Under the pieces are notes generated by a model. That model had not been told where the DNA came from. It did not search any database and worked only from the letters and a program-made list of their open reading frames with translations. The translations under genes and the position numbers were made by a program. Shown here piece after piece: positions 17,198 through 24,098 of a stretch of DNA of 64,000 nt; positions within the stretch are counted from its first letter, which is position 1, and the number at the start of each line of letters is the position of its first letter. Source of the DNA: Mycobacterium sp. M26 (GTDB lineage: Bacteria; Actinomycetota; Actinomycetes; Mycobacteriales; Mycobacteriaceae); assembly GCF_001494595.1 (NCBI RefSeq), contig NZ_LN929907.1, positions 1,865,468-1,929,467 on the forward strand, read 5' to 3'.

Positions 17198-19430
17198 GCG
17201 CTCGCCAGACCCGGGCCGGTGTCATCGGCAGGGCGCGAAGCCGGGCGCCGCACGCGTCGGCGATCGCATTGGCCAGGGCGGGCGCTACCGGGTTGTAGGG
17301 CGACTCGCTCATCGACTTGGCGCCCAACGGACCCAGTTCGTCGACCGTGTCGGCAAAGTACACCTCGGTGACCGGAAGGTCGGCCAGCTGCGGAATGTGG
17401 TAGTTACGCAACGCATCTGTGGTGACGGCGCCGTCCGGGCCGATGCGCATCTCCTCGAACAACGCCGAGCCGATCGCCTGTGCCGCACCGCCTTCGACCT
17501 GTCCGCGGCACTGTTCAGGGTTGATCACCACGCCTGCGTCGGCCGCCTGGATGGACTGCAGGATGCGGACCTGTCCCGTTTCGACGTTCACCGCGACGCG
17601 GAACGCGTGCACGTTGAAGGCCACCGAGCGTGGTGACCCGTCGTGATGCCCGGTGGCCTGCAATGGGCCGCGGTCGAGCAGGTCGGCGAAGCCAACGAAC
17701 TGCTGCCCGCACTGCACCCCGTGCGGGCCGAGCGTGCACTCCGACCCCGGCACCCCGGTGATCCCGGAGGCGGCGGCCACGATGGTGAGCTTCAGTTCCT
17801 GGCAAGCCCGCAGCAGCGCGGTACCCGCCACGACGGTGCCTGCCGAGCCGAAGGCACCGGTGTCGTAACCGGTGGCATCGGTGTCGGACTGATGCAGGTC
17901 GATGCGCTCGGATGTGGTGGCCAGCGCGGTGGCGGCCAACTGGGTGTGCACTGTCGACGTGCCATTGCCGAACTCGGCGGTCCCCACTGAAACCACATAC
18001 CGGCCTTCAGGATTCACCGCTACTGAGGCCTCGGCACGGTGCCCGCGGGGCGGGATGGTGGCGATCATCGCCACGGCCATTCCCTCGCCGACGCGCCACG
18101 CTGCACCCGGCGGCGGCTCGACGCCGTTGCCACGGCGCAGTGCGTCCTGTGCCAGATCCAGGCACTGGTCCAGTCCGTAGCTGCCGAACGTGAGGTCGTC
18201 GGAGACGACATGCCAGTCGACGAAATCGTCGCCGGGTACGACGACGTTGCGGCGGCGCAGGTCGAATGGATCGATGCCGAGCTGGCCGGCCACCTCGTCG
18301 AGGGCGCTTTCGATAGCGAAGATCACCTGGCCAAGGCCGTAGCCGCGGAACGCTCCCGACGGCAGGTGATTGGTGTACACCGCCTGCGCATCGACCTTCT
18401 TGTTCGGGCACCGGTACACGGCCAGCGATTCACCGCAGCTGTGAAGCAGCACGCCCACACTGTGATTGCCGTATGCCCCGGCATCGGACAGGACGTCGAT
18501 CGCCAGCGCGGTCAGCACCCCGTCGGGGCCGGCCGCGGCCGTGACGTCGACCCGATAGGGATGGCGGCACGGGGCGATGGTGAACTGGTCGCTCCTGCTG
18601 AACTCGTAGCGCACCGGGCGTCCCAGCCGCAGCACCGCCAGTGCCACCAGATCCTCGGTCAGCATCTCCTGTTTGGCGCCGAACCCGCCGCCCACCCGAG
18701 CGGTGAACACGGCAACGCCGTCGCGGGGCAGACCGAAGATATGACACAGCTCGTCGCGAACCAGGAACGGCACCTGCGTGCTGCTGCGAATCACCAAGCG
18801 GCCCTGATCATCTCGCCAACCGGTGCAGCCGTGGGTCTCTAGGTGGGTGTGCTGTACCCGGGCGGTGGTGTAGCGGCCGGTGACCACCACGCCGCCAGCG
18901 GCGCGGGTGGCGGCGAGCGCAGCCTCGACGTCGCCTACCTCGCCGTGCACTTCGCCGACGATGTTGCGGCCGGGGTCGGCGATCCGCGCCCCGGGGCCTT
19001 TGTCACCGTGCAGCAGCGGCGCCCCGTCCTGACGGGCGCGATCCGGATCGAACACCGCGGGCAGCGGTTCGTAGTCGACGACGATGGCCCGGCAGGCGCT
19101 TTCGGCGATCGCGACGCTGTCGGCCACCACCGCCGCCACCCGTTGGCCGACGAAGCGCACCGTGTCATCGAGGATGCGGGTGTCGTCGGGGTCGTCCTCA
19201 CGCAGTTCGTGCCGCGCGGTGGAGAAGGCGACCGGCGGGCTGTCGCGATGGGTGAGGACCAGTCGCACGCCGGGAATGGCCTCGGCGGCCACGGTGTCGA
19301 TCGACATGATGCGGGCATGCGGCAGCGGGCTGCCGAGCACCGCCAGATGCAGCAGCGGCTCGTCGGGCTCGAAGTCCATGGTGTAGCGCTCGGTGCCGGT
19401 CACCACCCGAACTGCGGCGGGGGGGCTCAC
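17142..19430 (-). CDS. molybdopterin-binding subunit of xanthine-dehydrogenase-type enzyme (split from fusion)
   Basis: About 762 residues from GTG 19430. Molybdopterin-subunit motifs: VGGGFGAKQEM, the FRGYG loop, the EFGNGTSTVHTQ cofactor segment and GAKSMSESP near the end with the expected catalytic Glu. The natural gene appears to have been one 915-codon frame with the [2Fe-2S] part (19427-20014): removing one copy of the 125-bp duplication at 19321-19570 restores a single frame exactly. As written, the iron-sulfur frame stops at 19427 and this frame can restart at the overlapping GTG (GTGA, 19427-19430). Function: hydroxylation of a purine such as xanthine, inferred from the family and the ureide genes at 27-31 kb. 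Confidence 0.83.
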   Translation of the reverse strand: MSPPAAVRVVTGTERYTMDFEPDEPLLHLAVLGSPLPHARIMSIDTVAAEAIPGVRLVLTHRDSPPVAFSTARHELREDDPDDTRILDDTVRFVGQRVAAVVADSVAIAESACRAIVVDYEPLPAVFDPDRARQDGAPLLHGDKGPGARIADPGRNIVGEVHGEVGDVEAALAATRAAGGVVVTGRYTTARVQHTHLETHGCTGWRDDQGRLVIRSSTQVPFLVRDELCHIFGLPRDGVAVFTARVGGGFGAKQEMLTEDLVALAVLRLGRPVRYEFSRSDQFTIAPCRHPYRVDVTAAAGPDGVLTALAIDVLSDAGAYGNHSVGVLLHSCGESLAVYRCPNKKVDAQAVYTNHLPSGAFRGYGLGQVIFAIESALDEVAGQLGIDPFDLRRRNVVVPGDDFVDWHVVSDDLTFGSYGLDQCLDLAQDALRRGNGVEPPPGAAWRVGEGMAVAMIATIPPRGHRAEASVAVNPEGRYVVSVGTAEFGNGTSTVHTQLAATALATTSERIDLHQSDTDATGYDTGAFGSAGTVVAGTALLRACQELKLTIVAAASGITGVPGSECTLGPHGVQCGQQFVGFADLLDRGPLQATGHHDGSPRSVAFNVHAFRVAVNVETGQVRILQSIQAADAGVVINPEQCRGQVEGGAAQAIGSALFEEMRIGPDGAVTTDALRNYHIPQLADLPVTEVYFADTVDELGPLGAKSMSESPYNPVAPALANAIADACGARLRALPMTPARVWRALSDPTAPTPSPTSGRSSW

Positions 19431-19570
19431 CGACCGGCCGACGGCGGCAGCGGGCTGCCGAGCACCGCCAGATGCAGCAGCGGCTCGTCGGGCTCGAAGT
19501 CCATGGTGTAGCGCTCGGTGCCGGTCACCACCCGAACTGCGGCGGGTGGGCTCACCGACCGTCCGACGTC
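19321..19570. repeat. 125-bp tandem duplication inside the xdh fusion gene
   Basis: Two adjacent 125-base copies, 19321-19445 and 19446-19570, identical at 122 positions. The three differences are all T in the right copy and G in the left copy (19547/19422, 19562/19437, 19569/19444) and fall in the last quarter of the unit. Since 125 is not a multiple of three, the duplication shifts the frame of the gene on the minus strand. It could be a real recent duplication or an assembly join error. Confidence 0.95.
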
Positions 19571-20014
19571 GGCAGCCTGTGCCGGTTTCTCGGTATTCGT
19601 CGTACCCGCCAGGGCGTCGACGATCGAGCGATATCCCGTGCAGCGGCACAGGTTTCCCTTGAGCTGCTCGGGCAGGTCGGCGTCATCAGCCAGCACCGAA
19701 GCGGTGACGACCATCCCGGCGGTGCAGAACCCGCACTGGAATCCACCGGCTTCCACGAAGCGGCGCTGCACCGGATGCAGATCCTCGGGGGTACCCAGCC
19801 CGGCGACCGTGGTGACGTCGCGGCCCTCGACGCGGTAGGCGGGAACGATGCACGAATGGGCCGGTTCACCGTCGATCAGCACCGAGCAGGCTCCGCAGTC
19901 ACCGGCGTCGCAGCCCTTCTTGACCTCGAAATGGCCGTGCTCGCGAAGATACGTGCGCAGACACTGACCCGGCCGGGGCGGGTCGGTCTGCTCGGTGCCG
20001 TTGATCCTGATCAT
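19427..20014 (-). CDS. [2Fe-2S] subunit of xanthine-dehydrogenase-type enzyme (split from fusion)
   Basis: 195 residues as written. The plant-type cluster motif is CDAGDCGACSVLIDGEPAHSC and the second cluster domain has CGFCTAGM and CRCTG, the two-cluster layout of XDH small subunits. Residues up to about 160 are the genuine domain. The remaining tail (GRSVSPPAAVRV ... VLGSPLP) is the beginning of the molybdopterin domain from the right repeat copy, after which the frame shifts and ends PSAGR-stop. Its ATG overlaps the FAD subunit stop (ATGA, 20011-20014). It passes electrons from the molybdenum centre to FAD. Confidence 0.85.
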   Translation of the reverse strand: MIRINGTEQTDPPRPGQCLRTYLREHGHFEVKKGCDAGDCGACSVLIDGEPAHSCIVPAYRVEGRDVTTVAGLGTPEDLHPVQRRFVEAGGFQCGFCTAGMVVTASVLADDADLPEQLKGNLCRCTGYRSIVDALAGTTNTEKPAQAADVGRSVSPPAAVRVVTGTERYTMDFEPDEPLLHLAVLGSPLPPSAGR

Positions 20015-20844
20015 GCGAGTTCGGCCGTCACCTCGCGGGCCAGCAGCAGCGCCATGGCGGCCCGCCAGTCCGGGTCGCCATGCGCGTCATCGGTCCACTG
20101 GTCGGGGGGCACTTCGGCGTGGGCCGCGCGCAGATCCTCCTCAGCAGGCGGGGAGGGAAAGGTGAAGACATAGGGCCGCACGGTCGCACCGGTCACCGAG
20201 ACCACGGTGGCGCCCCCGTCGGCGGGTGTGTCGCGCCGGCCGATCACCACCACGCCGGACCGTCCGAGCGTCGACGGCGCGATCTTGCGGTAGGCGGTCT
20301 GCGCCCGCAACGCCGCCGCGGGCAGATGCACGGAGCGCAGGACCTCGCCGGGCGCCAGCCGATTGGTCGCGGCACCGGTGACGAAGTCCACCAACGGCAT
20401 CCGGTGTTCGGTGCCGTCGGCACGCCAGATCAGCACCTCGCCGTCCAGGGCGCTGCACAACGAGATCATCGAACCTGCCGGGAATGACAAGCAGAGGTTG
20501 CCGCCCACAGTGGCGGTCTTCCACACCTTGAACGACGCCTTCAGCGCGCCCGCGCACTGGCGGAACAGCGGAGCGGATGTCCAGTCCGGACGCTGCTCGG
20601 GCAGCTGTGCGGACAGCTGCGCGATCTGTTCGACGGTGCAGGTGGCGGCGATCTCGATTCCGTTGTCGCTCAACAGGACCGGCTCCCAGCCCAGGGCGGT
20701 GATGTCGATCAGACGGCGCAGGTGTGGCTGCGGCTCGGAGAACAGCCAGGTCCCACCCGCCAGCACCGCGTCGCCGGGGCCCAGCGGCCACACGTCGGCG
20801 CGGCGCGTCGGGATGTCGACGACCTCGACCGTGGGAAGATCCAC
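20011..20844 (-). CDS. FAD-binding subunit of xanthine-dehydrogenase-type enzyme
   Basis: 277 residues from GTG 20844. FAD-binding (CO dehydrogenase flavoprotein-like) motifs are AGGTWLFSEPQPHL near the start and TVGGNLCLSFPAGSM in the middle. The family's C-terminal domain follows. Starts further upstream would run through the operator-like repeats at 20896-20946, so the internal GTG, which begins MDLPTVEVVDI, is preferred; no clear ribosome site is seen. First gene of the xdh operon, divergent from the SRPBCC gene at 20972. It passes electrons to NAD+ or another acceptor. Confidence 0.85.
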   Translation of the reverse strand: MDLPTVEVVDIPTRRADVWPLGPGDAVLAGGTWLFSEPQPHLRRLIDITALGWEPVLLSDNGIEIAATCTVEQIAQLSAQLPEQRPDWTSAPLFRQCAGALKASFKVWKTATVGGNLCLSFPAGSMISLCSALDGEVLIWRADGTEHRMPLVDFVTGAATNRLAPGEVLRSVHLPAAALRAQTAYRKIAPSTLGRSGVVVIGRRDTPADGGATVVSVTGATVRPYVFTFPSPPAEEDLRAAHAEVPPDQWTDDAHGDPDWRAAMALLLAREVTAELA

Positions 20845-20872
20845 GTCCAAAACGTAGACGCCGCGGCGGCGG

Positions 20873-20884
20873 TGCGCATGCGCA
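20873..20884. promoter_or_regulatory. 12-bp palindrome TGCGCATGCGCA
   Basis: A perfect 12-base palindrome between the xdh FAD-subunit start and the first TGCAAC repeat. It could be a separate operator or a chance GC-rich palindrome. Confidence 0.3.
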
Positions 20885-20895
20885 AGCCCTCCCAG

Positions 20896-20913
20896 TGCAA
20901 CTTGGGGGTTGCA
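20896..20913. promoter_or_regulatory. operator-like inverted repeat 1 (TGCAAC-N6-GTTGCA)
   Basis: A perfect inverted repeat with six-base arms and a six-base spacer; the arms extend to seven bases (GTGCAAC/GTTGCAC, 20895-20914). An identical-arm repeat lies at 20929-20946, with centres 33 bases apart, about three helical turns, so both would face the same side of DNA. It lies between the divergent xdh operon and SRPBCC/ArsR pair. The downstream ArsR protein is the likeliest binder. Confidence 0.65.
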
Positions 20914-20928
20914 CAAGCAGGAGGCGTA

Positions 20929-20946
20929 TGCAACTGTGTAGTTGCA
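20929..20946. promoter_or_regulatory. operator-like inverted repeat 2 (TGCAAC-N6-GTTGCA)
   Basis: Second perfect copy of the inverted repeat, ending 26 bases before the GTG of the SRPBCC gene. That position would overlap or flank the start of transcription for the plus-strand genes, which fits repression. Confidence 0.65.
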
Positions 20947-20971
20947 CATCCGCTGACCTCTGGGAGACCCC

Positions 20972-21394
20972 GTGACCACTCTGGACATCACCCGCACGAT
21001 CGATATCTCCGCGCCCGTCGAGAAGGTGTGGCGCGCATTGACCGAACCGAACCTGATTGCCGAATGGTTCGGCGATACCGCTGAATTCGTCGCAGAAGAA
21101 GGCGGTCACGGTGCTTTCGGCTGGGAAGGACACGGCACCTTCCGGGTGATCGTCGAGCACGTCGAGGAACTCAAGACCCTGGTGTACCGGTGGGCCCGTG
21201 AGCGCGACGTCGACCCCGTGGTGGGCAACTCCACCCTGGTGCGCTTCGATCTCGAGCCGATCTCCGGCGGAACCCGCCTCACCCTGGTCGAGACCGGTTT
21301 CGAGGACCTCGATGATCCGCGGGGCCACCACGACGGCAACTCCGAAGGCTGGACGGCCGAACTGGGCGACCTGGTCGACTACCTGACCCGCTGA
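20972..21394 (+). CDS. SRPBCC (AHSA1/START-like) domain protein
   Basis: 140 residues of the SRPBCC/AHSA1 fold: ITRTIDISAPVEKVWRALTEPNLIAEWFG at the N-terminus, then beta strands and a long C-terminal helix (GNSEGWTAELGDLVDYLTR). These proteins form a hydrophobic cavity for small ligands and are often encoded beside an ArsR regulator, as here. GTG 20972 has GGGAG six bases upstream. Its TGA shares a base with the ATG of the ArsR gene (TGATG at 21392-21396), so the two are co-translated. The ligand is unknown. Confidence 0.88.
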   Translation: MTTLDITRTIDISAPVEKVWRALTEPNLIAEWFGDTAEFVAEEGGHGAFGWEGHGTFRVIVEHVEELKTLVYRWARERDVDPVVGNSTLVRFDLEPISGGTRLTLVETGFEDLDDPRGHHDGNSEGWTAELGDLVDYLTR

Positions 21395-21720
21395 TGAACC
21401 GCGAACTCGATGAGGTCCCGGCCGTGCTCGCGGTGCTGGCCGACGAGACCCGCTGGCAGATCCTCACTGCACTGGGCCGGGAGGATCTGTCCGCGAGCGC
21501 ACTGGCGGCCCGACTGCCGGTGAGCAGGCAGGCCATCGCCAAACATCTCGCGACATTGGCGGCTGCCGGCCTGGTGGAGCCGGTGCCCGTCGGCCGGGAG
21601 ATCCGGTACCGGGCGCTCGGCGCCCGGTTGTCGGCGCTCGGCGCCGAGCTCGACAGGCTGGGCCGGGTCTGGGACCGCAGGCTGGCGGCCATCAAGCGCA
21701 TCGCGGAGGGCTCCCTCTAG
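21394..21720 (+). CDS. ArsR-family transcriptional regulator
   Basis: 108 residues with a winged helix-turn-helix: AVLADETRWQILTALGREDLSASALAARLPVSRQAIAKHLATLAAAGLVEPVPVG. The metal-binding cysteine pair of classical ArsR/SmtB proteins is absent, so it probably senses something else or acts through its SRPBCC partner. It is translationally coupled to that partner and likely represses its own promoter, and perhaps xdh, through the twin repeats at 20896-20946. A strong hairpin terminator follows. Confidence 0.9.
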   Translation: MNRELDEVPAVLAVLADETRWQILTALGREDLSASALAARLPVSRQAIAKHLATLAAAGLVEPVPVGREIRYRALGARLSALGAELDRLGRVWDRRLAAIKRIAEGSL

Positions 21721-21733
21721 GTGCTGACAGATG

Positions 21734-21763
21734 CCAAAGGCCCGGCCGAAGCCGGGCCTTTGG
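21734..21763. terminator. bidirectional hairpin terminator
   Basis: A perfect 13-bp stem (21734-21746 with 21751-21763) closed by a CGAA tetraloop. It lies between the end of the ArsR gene and the end of the convergent CsbD gene, so it can serve both. There is no long T tract, which is usual in mycobacteria. Confidence 0.85.
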
Positions 21764-21776
21764 ACTGCGAGACCTT

Positions 21777-22016
21777 CTACTGGTTGGCCTTCTGGCGCGC
21801 CTCGGCGGCCTTGGCGCCCGCACGGGCAGCCTCGGCCTCGGCCTCTTTCTTGGCAGCTTCGCGCTGCGCCTCGGCCTTGTCCTGCTGGGCCTTGCCCTCG
21901 TTGACGAGGTCATTGCGGCCGGTCACCGTACCGACGGCTTCCTTGGCCTTGCCCTTGACGTCCTCGACGACGCCCTTGATGGCTTCGGCGGGACCGCTGT
22001 TGTTGTCGTCAGACAT
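21777..22016 (-). CDS. CsbD-like stress protein
   Basis: 79 residues. The N-terminal half has the CsbD signature (GVVEDVKGKAKEAVGTVTGRNDLVNEGKAQQ). The C-terminal half is a Lys/Glu/Ala-rich helix (EAQREAAKKEAEAEAARAGAKAAEARQ), as in the mycobacterial microaggregate-binding-protein type. Its role is a general-stress, probably DNA- or cell-surface-associated, protein of unknown mechanism. It starts 13 bases after the small protein at 22030-22215 and so should be transcribed from that gene's SigF promoter. CsbD of Bacillus is also a general-stress sigma target. Confidence 0.9.
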   Translation of the reverse strand: MSDDNNSGPAEAIKGVVEDVKGKAKEAVGTVTGRNDLVNEGKAQQDKAEAQREAAKKEAEAEAARAGAKAAEARQKANQ

Positions 22017-22029
22017 GTTTTCCTTCGGA

Positions 22030-22215
22030 TCAGTAGCTGCGGATCAGTGAGATCAGCTTTTCCTTGCTCAGTCCGGAATACCCCGAGATTCCGAGCTGCT
22101 TCGCCCTCTTCTTGAGCTCGGCGACGGTCCACCCCTCGTAAGCGCAGGACCGGCTGGGGCGAAAGAAGCGGATGTCGTCTGCACCCGTCCTGTTCGCCAT
22201 TGCGATGTTCGACAT
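22030..22215 (-). CDS. small SAP/Rho-N-like protein
   Basis: 61 residues. The C-terminal 35 (YEGWTVAELKKRAKQLGISGYSGLSKEKLISLIRSY) match the short helix-extended-helix of Rho N-terminal/SAP modules, which bind nucleic acid; the first 25 residues carry no known motif. Two starts are possible. ATG 22215 directly abuts AGGAG, while ATG 22200 (MANRTGADD) is better spaced from it. A SigF promoter match lies 47-73 bases upstream and the CsbD gene follows 13 bases downstream. Likely a stress-induced nucleic-acid-binding protein. Confidence 0.75.
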   Translation of the reverse strand: MSNIAMANRTGADDIRFFRPSRSCAYEGWTVAELKKRAKQLGISGYSGLSKEKLISLIRSY

Positions 22216-22261
22216 CTCCTACCCCCTTTGCTGAGGATTACCAGGTACCTCGCAAAGGCCT

Positions 22262-22288
22262 GTACCCACTTGGCTACAGGGGTCAAAC
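22262..22288 (-). promoter_or_regulatory. SigF promoter of the SAP-like/CsbD operon
   Basis: On the minus strand the sequence reads GTTT-N17-GGGTAC (-35 at 22285-22288, -10 at 22262-22267), matching the mycobacterial SigF consensus. Transcription would begin near 22255, about 40 bases before the ATG at 22215. Confidence 0.78.
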
Positions 22289-22298
22289 ATTTCCCTGA

Positions 22299-22472
22299 CT
22301 AGCGGAGTTCGTCCTGGTCAGGATCCTCGACGACCAGGCGCTGGTCATGCCAGTCTGATTCGTTGCTCTCCAGCGGCCGGTCGGAGTCGTCCAGGGGTTC
22401 GGGTTCCACCACGTCGGCGCGCTGCTCGACGGCATCGGCGACGGGAACCTCGTCCGGAATGGAATCACTCAT
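22299..22472 (-). CDS. small acidic hypothetical protein
   Basis: 57 residues, very rich in Asp and Glu, probably disordered: MSDSIPDEVPVADAVEQ at the start, then DWHDQRLVVEDPDQDELR at the end. Short acidic proteins of this layout occur in other mycobacteria but have no assigned function. ATG 22472 is preferred over a GTG at 22493. It is divergent from the FAD/Rieske oxidoreductase, whose SigF promoter lies just upstream. A GGGTAC on its own strand has no matching -35, so its control is unclear. Confidence 0.55.
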   Translation of the reverse strand: MSDSIPDEVPVADAVEQRADVVEPEPLDDSDRPLESNESDWHDQRLVVEDPDQDELR

Positions 22473-22503
22473 CACCGGCCAACGTACCCGCACCCGGGTG
22501 CCG

Positions 22504-22528
22504 GTTTCACCGACTGCAGCGCGGGTAT
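22504..22528 (+). promoter_or_regulatory. SigF promoter of the FAD/Rieske oxidoreductase
   Basis: GTTT (22504-22507), 15-base spacer, GGGTAT (22523-22528). The -10 ends only 10 bases before ATG 22539, so the transcript would be leaderless or nearly so, which also favours that ATG over the GTG at 22533. Confidence 0.78.
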
Positions 22529-22538
22529 CGCGGTGGCC

Positions 22539-24029
22539 ATGACGTCATTGTGGCTCGACCGCGCCCAGGATCACCGGACCGATACCGCCGAGGTGCCCAA
22601 CGCGGAAGTTGCCGTCGTGGGAGCCGGAATCACCGGGCTGGTGACGGCGGTCCTGCTGGCCCGTGGCGGCAAGCGCGTGGTGGTGATCGAAGCACGCACC
22701 CCCGGTGCGGTCACCACCGGAAACACCACCGCCAAGGTCAGCCTGCTGCAGGGCACCAGGCTCTCGACGATCTCCCGGCGTCATTCCCTGGATCTGGTGC
22801 GTCAGTACGTCGAGGGCAACACCGAAGGGCAGGCCTGGCTGGCCCAGTACTGCGGGGAGCGTGGCGTCGACCTGCAGTACGAGGATGCCTACACCTATGC
22901 CCAGTCTGATCGTGGATTGCCCTCCGCCCGTGCGGAATTCGAGACGGCACAGGCGGCCGGTCTAGGCGTGGAGTGGGTGGACCGCCTCGATGTCCCGTTC
23001 CCCTTCGTCGGTGGAGTGCGGCTCGCTGGCCAGATCCAGTTCGATCCGATGCCGTTCCTCGACGCGCTGATCGCCGAGTTGCGCGACCGCGGCGGCCGGC
23101 TGGTCACGGGGCATCGGGTGCATGCGGCATCAACGGCCAGTGGCCGGGTCCGCCTGGCCTTACGGGACGCCGACGGTGCCGAACGGATCGCGCACGCCGA
23201 TCAGTGCGTGCTGGCCACCGGCACCCCGATCCTGGATAGGGGTGCGTTCTTCGCCCGGCTACACCCGGCCAGGTCCTACTGCGTGGCCTTCGATGTGCCC
23301 GGTGGGGTGCCACGCCCGATGATGCTGTCCACCGACGAGCCGAGCCGATCGGTGCGCTACGCGCGCACCACCGAGGGTGACCGGCTCATCGTCGGCGGGG
23401 CCGGCCATACCGTCGGCCGTAAGGACAGCCCGCGGACCTCCTACGACGAACTCGTCGGGTGGGCCAAGCGCTACTTTCCCGGTGCTGAACCCACCCACTA
23501 CTGGTCGGCCCAGGACTACGTCGCTATCGACGAACTGCCCTACGTCGGGCCGCTGCTGCCCGGCAGCGACCACTTCTTCGTGGCGACCGGCTTCGCGAAA
23601 TGGGGCATGACCAACGGGGTGGCCGCCGGCCTGCTGCTGGCCAAGCGGATTCTCGGCAGCGAGCCGGCCCGCTGGGGGCAGGCCTTCGACAGCTGGAGCA
23701 CCCACGAGCTCACCGGCATCACCACGGCGATCAAGACCAATCTGGAGGTTGGCTGGCACCTGGCGGCCGGTTGGGTGACACCGATGGCCCGCCGCGATGG
23801 TCACCTGACCGAGGGTGCCGGTGTGGTCAGCGGGCCGCCCTGGCATATGGAAGCGCGCAGCGTGGTCGACGGTGTCGAGCGCTGCGTGTCCCCGGTATGC
23901 ACCCATCTCGGCGGCATTCTGGCCTGGAACGATGCCGAGAAATCGTGGGATTGTCCGCTCCATGGATCGCGCTTCGGGCCGGATGGCGCCGTGCTGGAAG
24001 GGCCCGCCAGCCGCAGCCTGTCCCAATGA
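22539..24029 (+). CDS. FAD-dependent oxidoreductase with C-terminal Rieske domain
   Basis: About 496 residues. A DAO-type FAD domain opens with VAVVGAGITGLVTAVLLARGGKRVVVIEA, and the catalytic region has FFVATGFAKWGMTNG. The last ~75 residues form a Rieske [2Fe-2S] domain with CTHLGG and CPLHGSRFGPDG supplying the Cys-His/Cys-His ligands. This combination oxidises an amine-like or unknown substrate and passes electrons internally. GTG 22533 is the only other start; the SigF -10 box favours ATG 22539. It belongs to the SigF block and precedes a glycosyltransferase with its own SigF promoter. Substrate unknown. Confidence 0.9.
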   Translation: MTSLWLDRAQDHRTDTAEVPNAEVAVVGAGITGLVTAVLLARGGKRVVVIEARTPGAVTTGNTTAKVSLLQGTRLSTISRRHSLDLVRQYVEGNTEGQAWLAQYCGERGVDLQYEDAYTYAQSDRGLPSARAEFETAQAAGLGVEWVDRLDVPFPFVGGVRLAGQIQFDPMPFLDALIAELRDRGGRLVTGHRVHAASTASGRVRLALRDADGAERIAHADQCVLATGTPILDRGAFFARLHPARSYCVAFDVPGGVPRPMMLSTDEPSRSVRYARTTEGDRLIVGGAGHTVGRKDSPRTSYDELVGWAKRYFPGAEPTHYWSAQDYVAIDELPYVGPLLPGSDHFFVATGFAKWGMTNGVAAGLLLAKRILGSEPARWGQAFDSWSTHELTGITTAIKTNLEVGWHLAAGWVTPMARRDGHLTEGAGVVSGPPWHMEARSVVDGVERCVSPVCTHLGGILAWNDAEKSWDCPLHGSRFGPDGAVLEGPASRSLSQ

Positions 24030-24045
24030 GCCACGCCTGGGCAAC

Positions 24046-24070
24046 GTTTAGCCGCTGCACCCCCGGGTAC
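24046..24070 (+). promoter_or_regulatory. SigF promoter of the GT4 glycosyltransferase
   Basis: GTTT (24046-24049), 15-base spacer, GGGTAC (24065-24070), located just after the stop of the oxidoreductase gene. The expected start of transcription near 24077 leaves a short leader that contains the GGAGGA ribosome site before GTG 24099. Confidence 0.75.
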
Positions 24071-24098
24071 GCCCCTTCGAGATGGAGGAGGAAACGCA

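Noticed and set aside
17142..20014. Programmed ribosomal frameshift joining the two xdh halves
   Set aside because: The frame change is fully explained by the 125-bp duplication; no slippery heptamer plus structure was needed or found.
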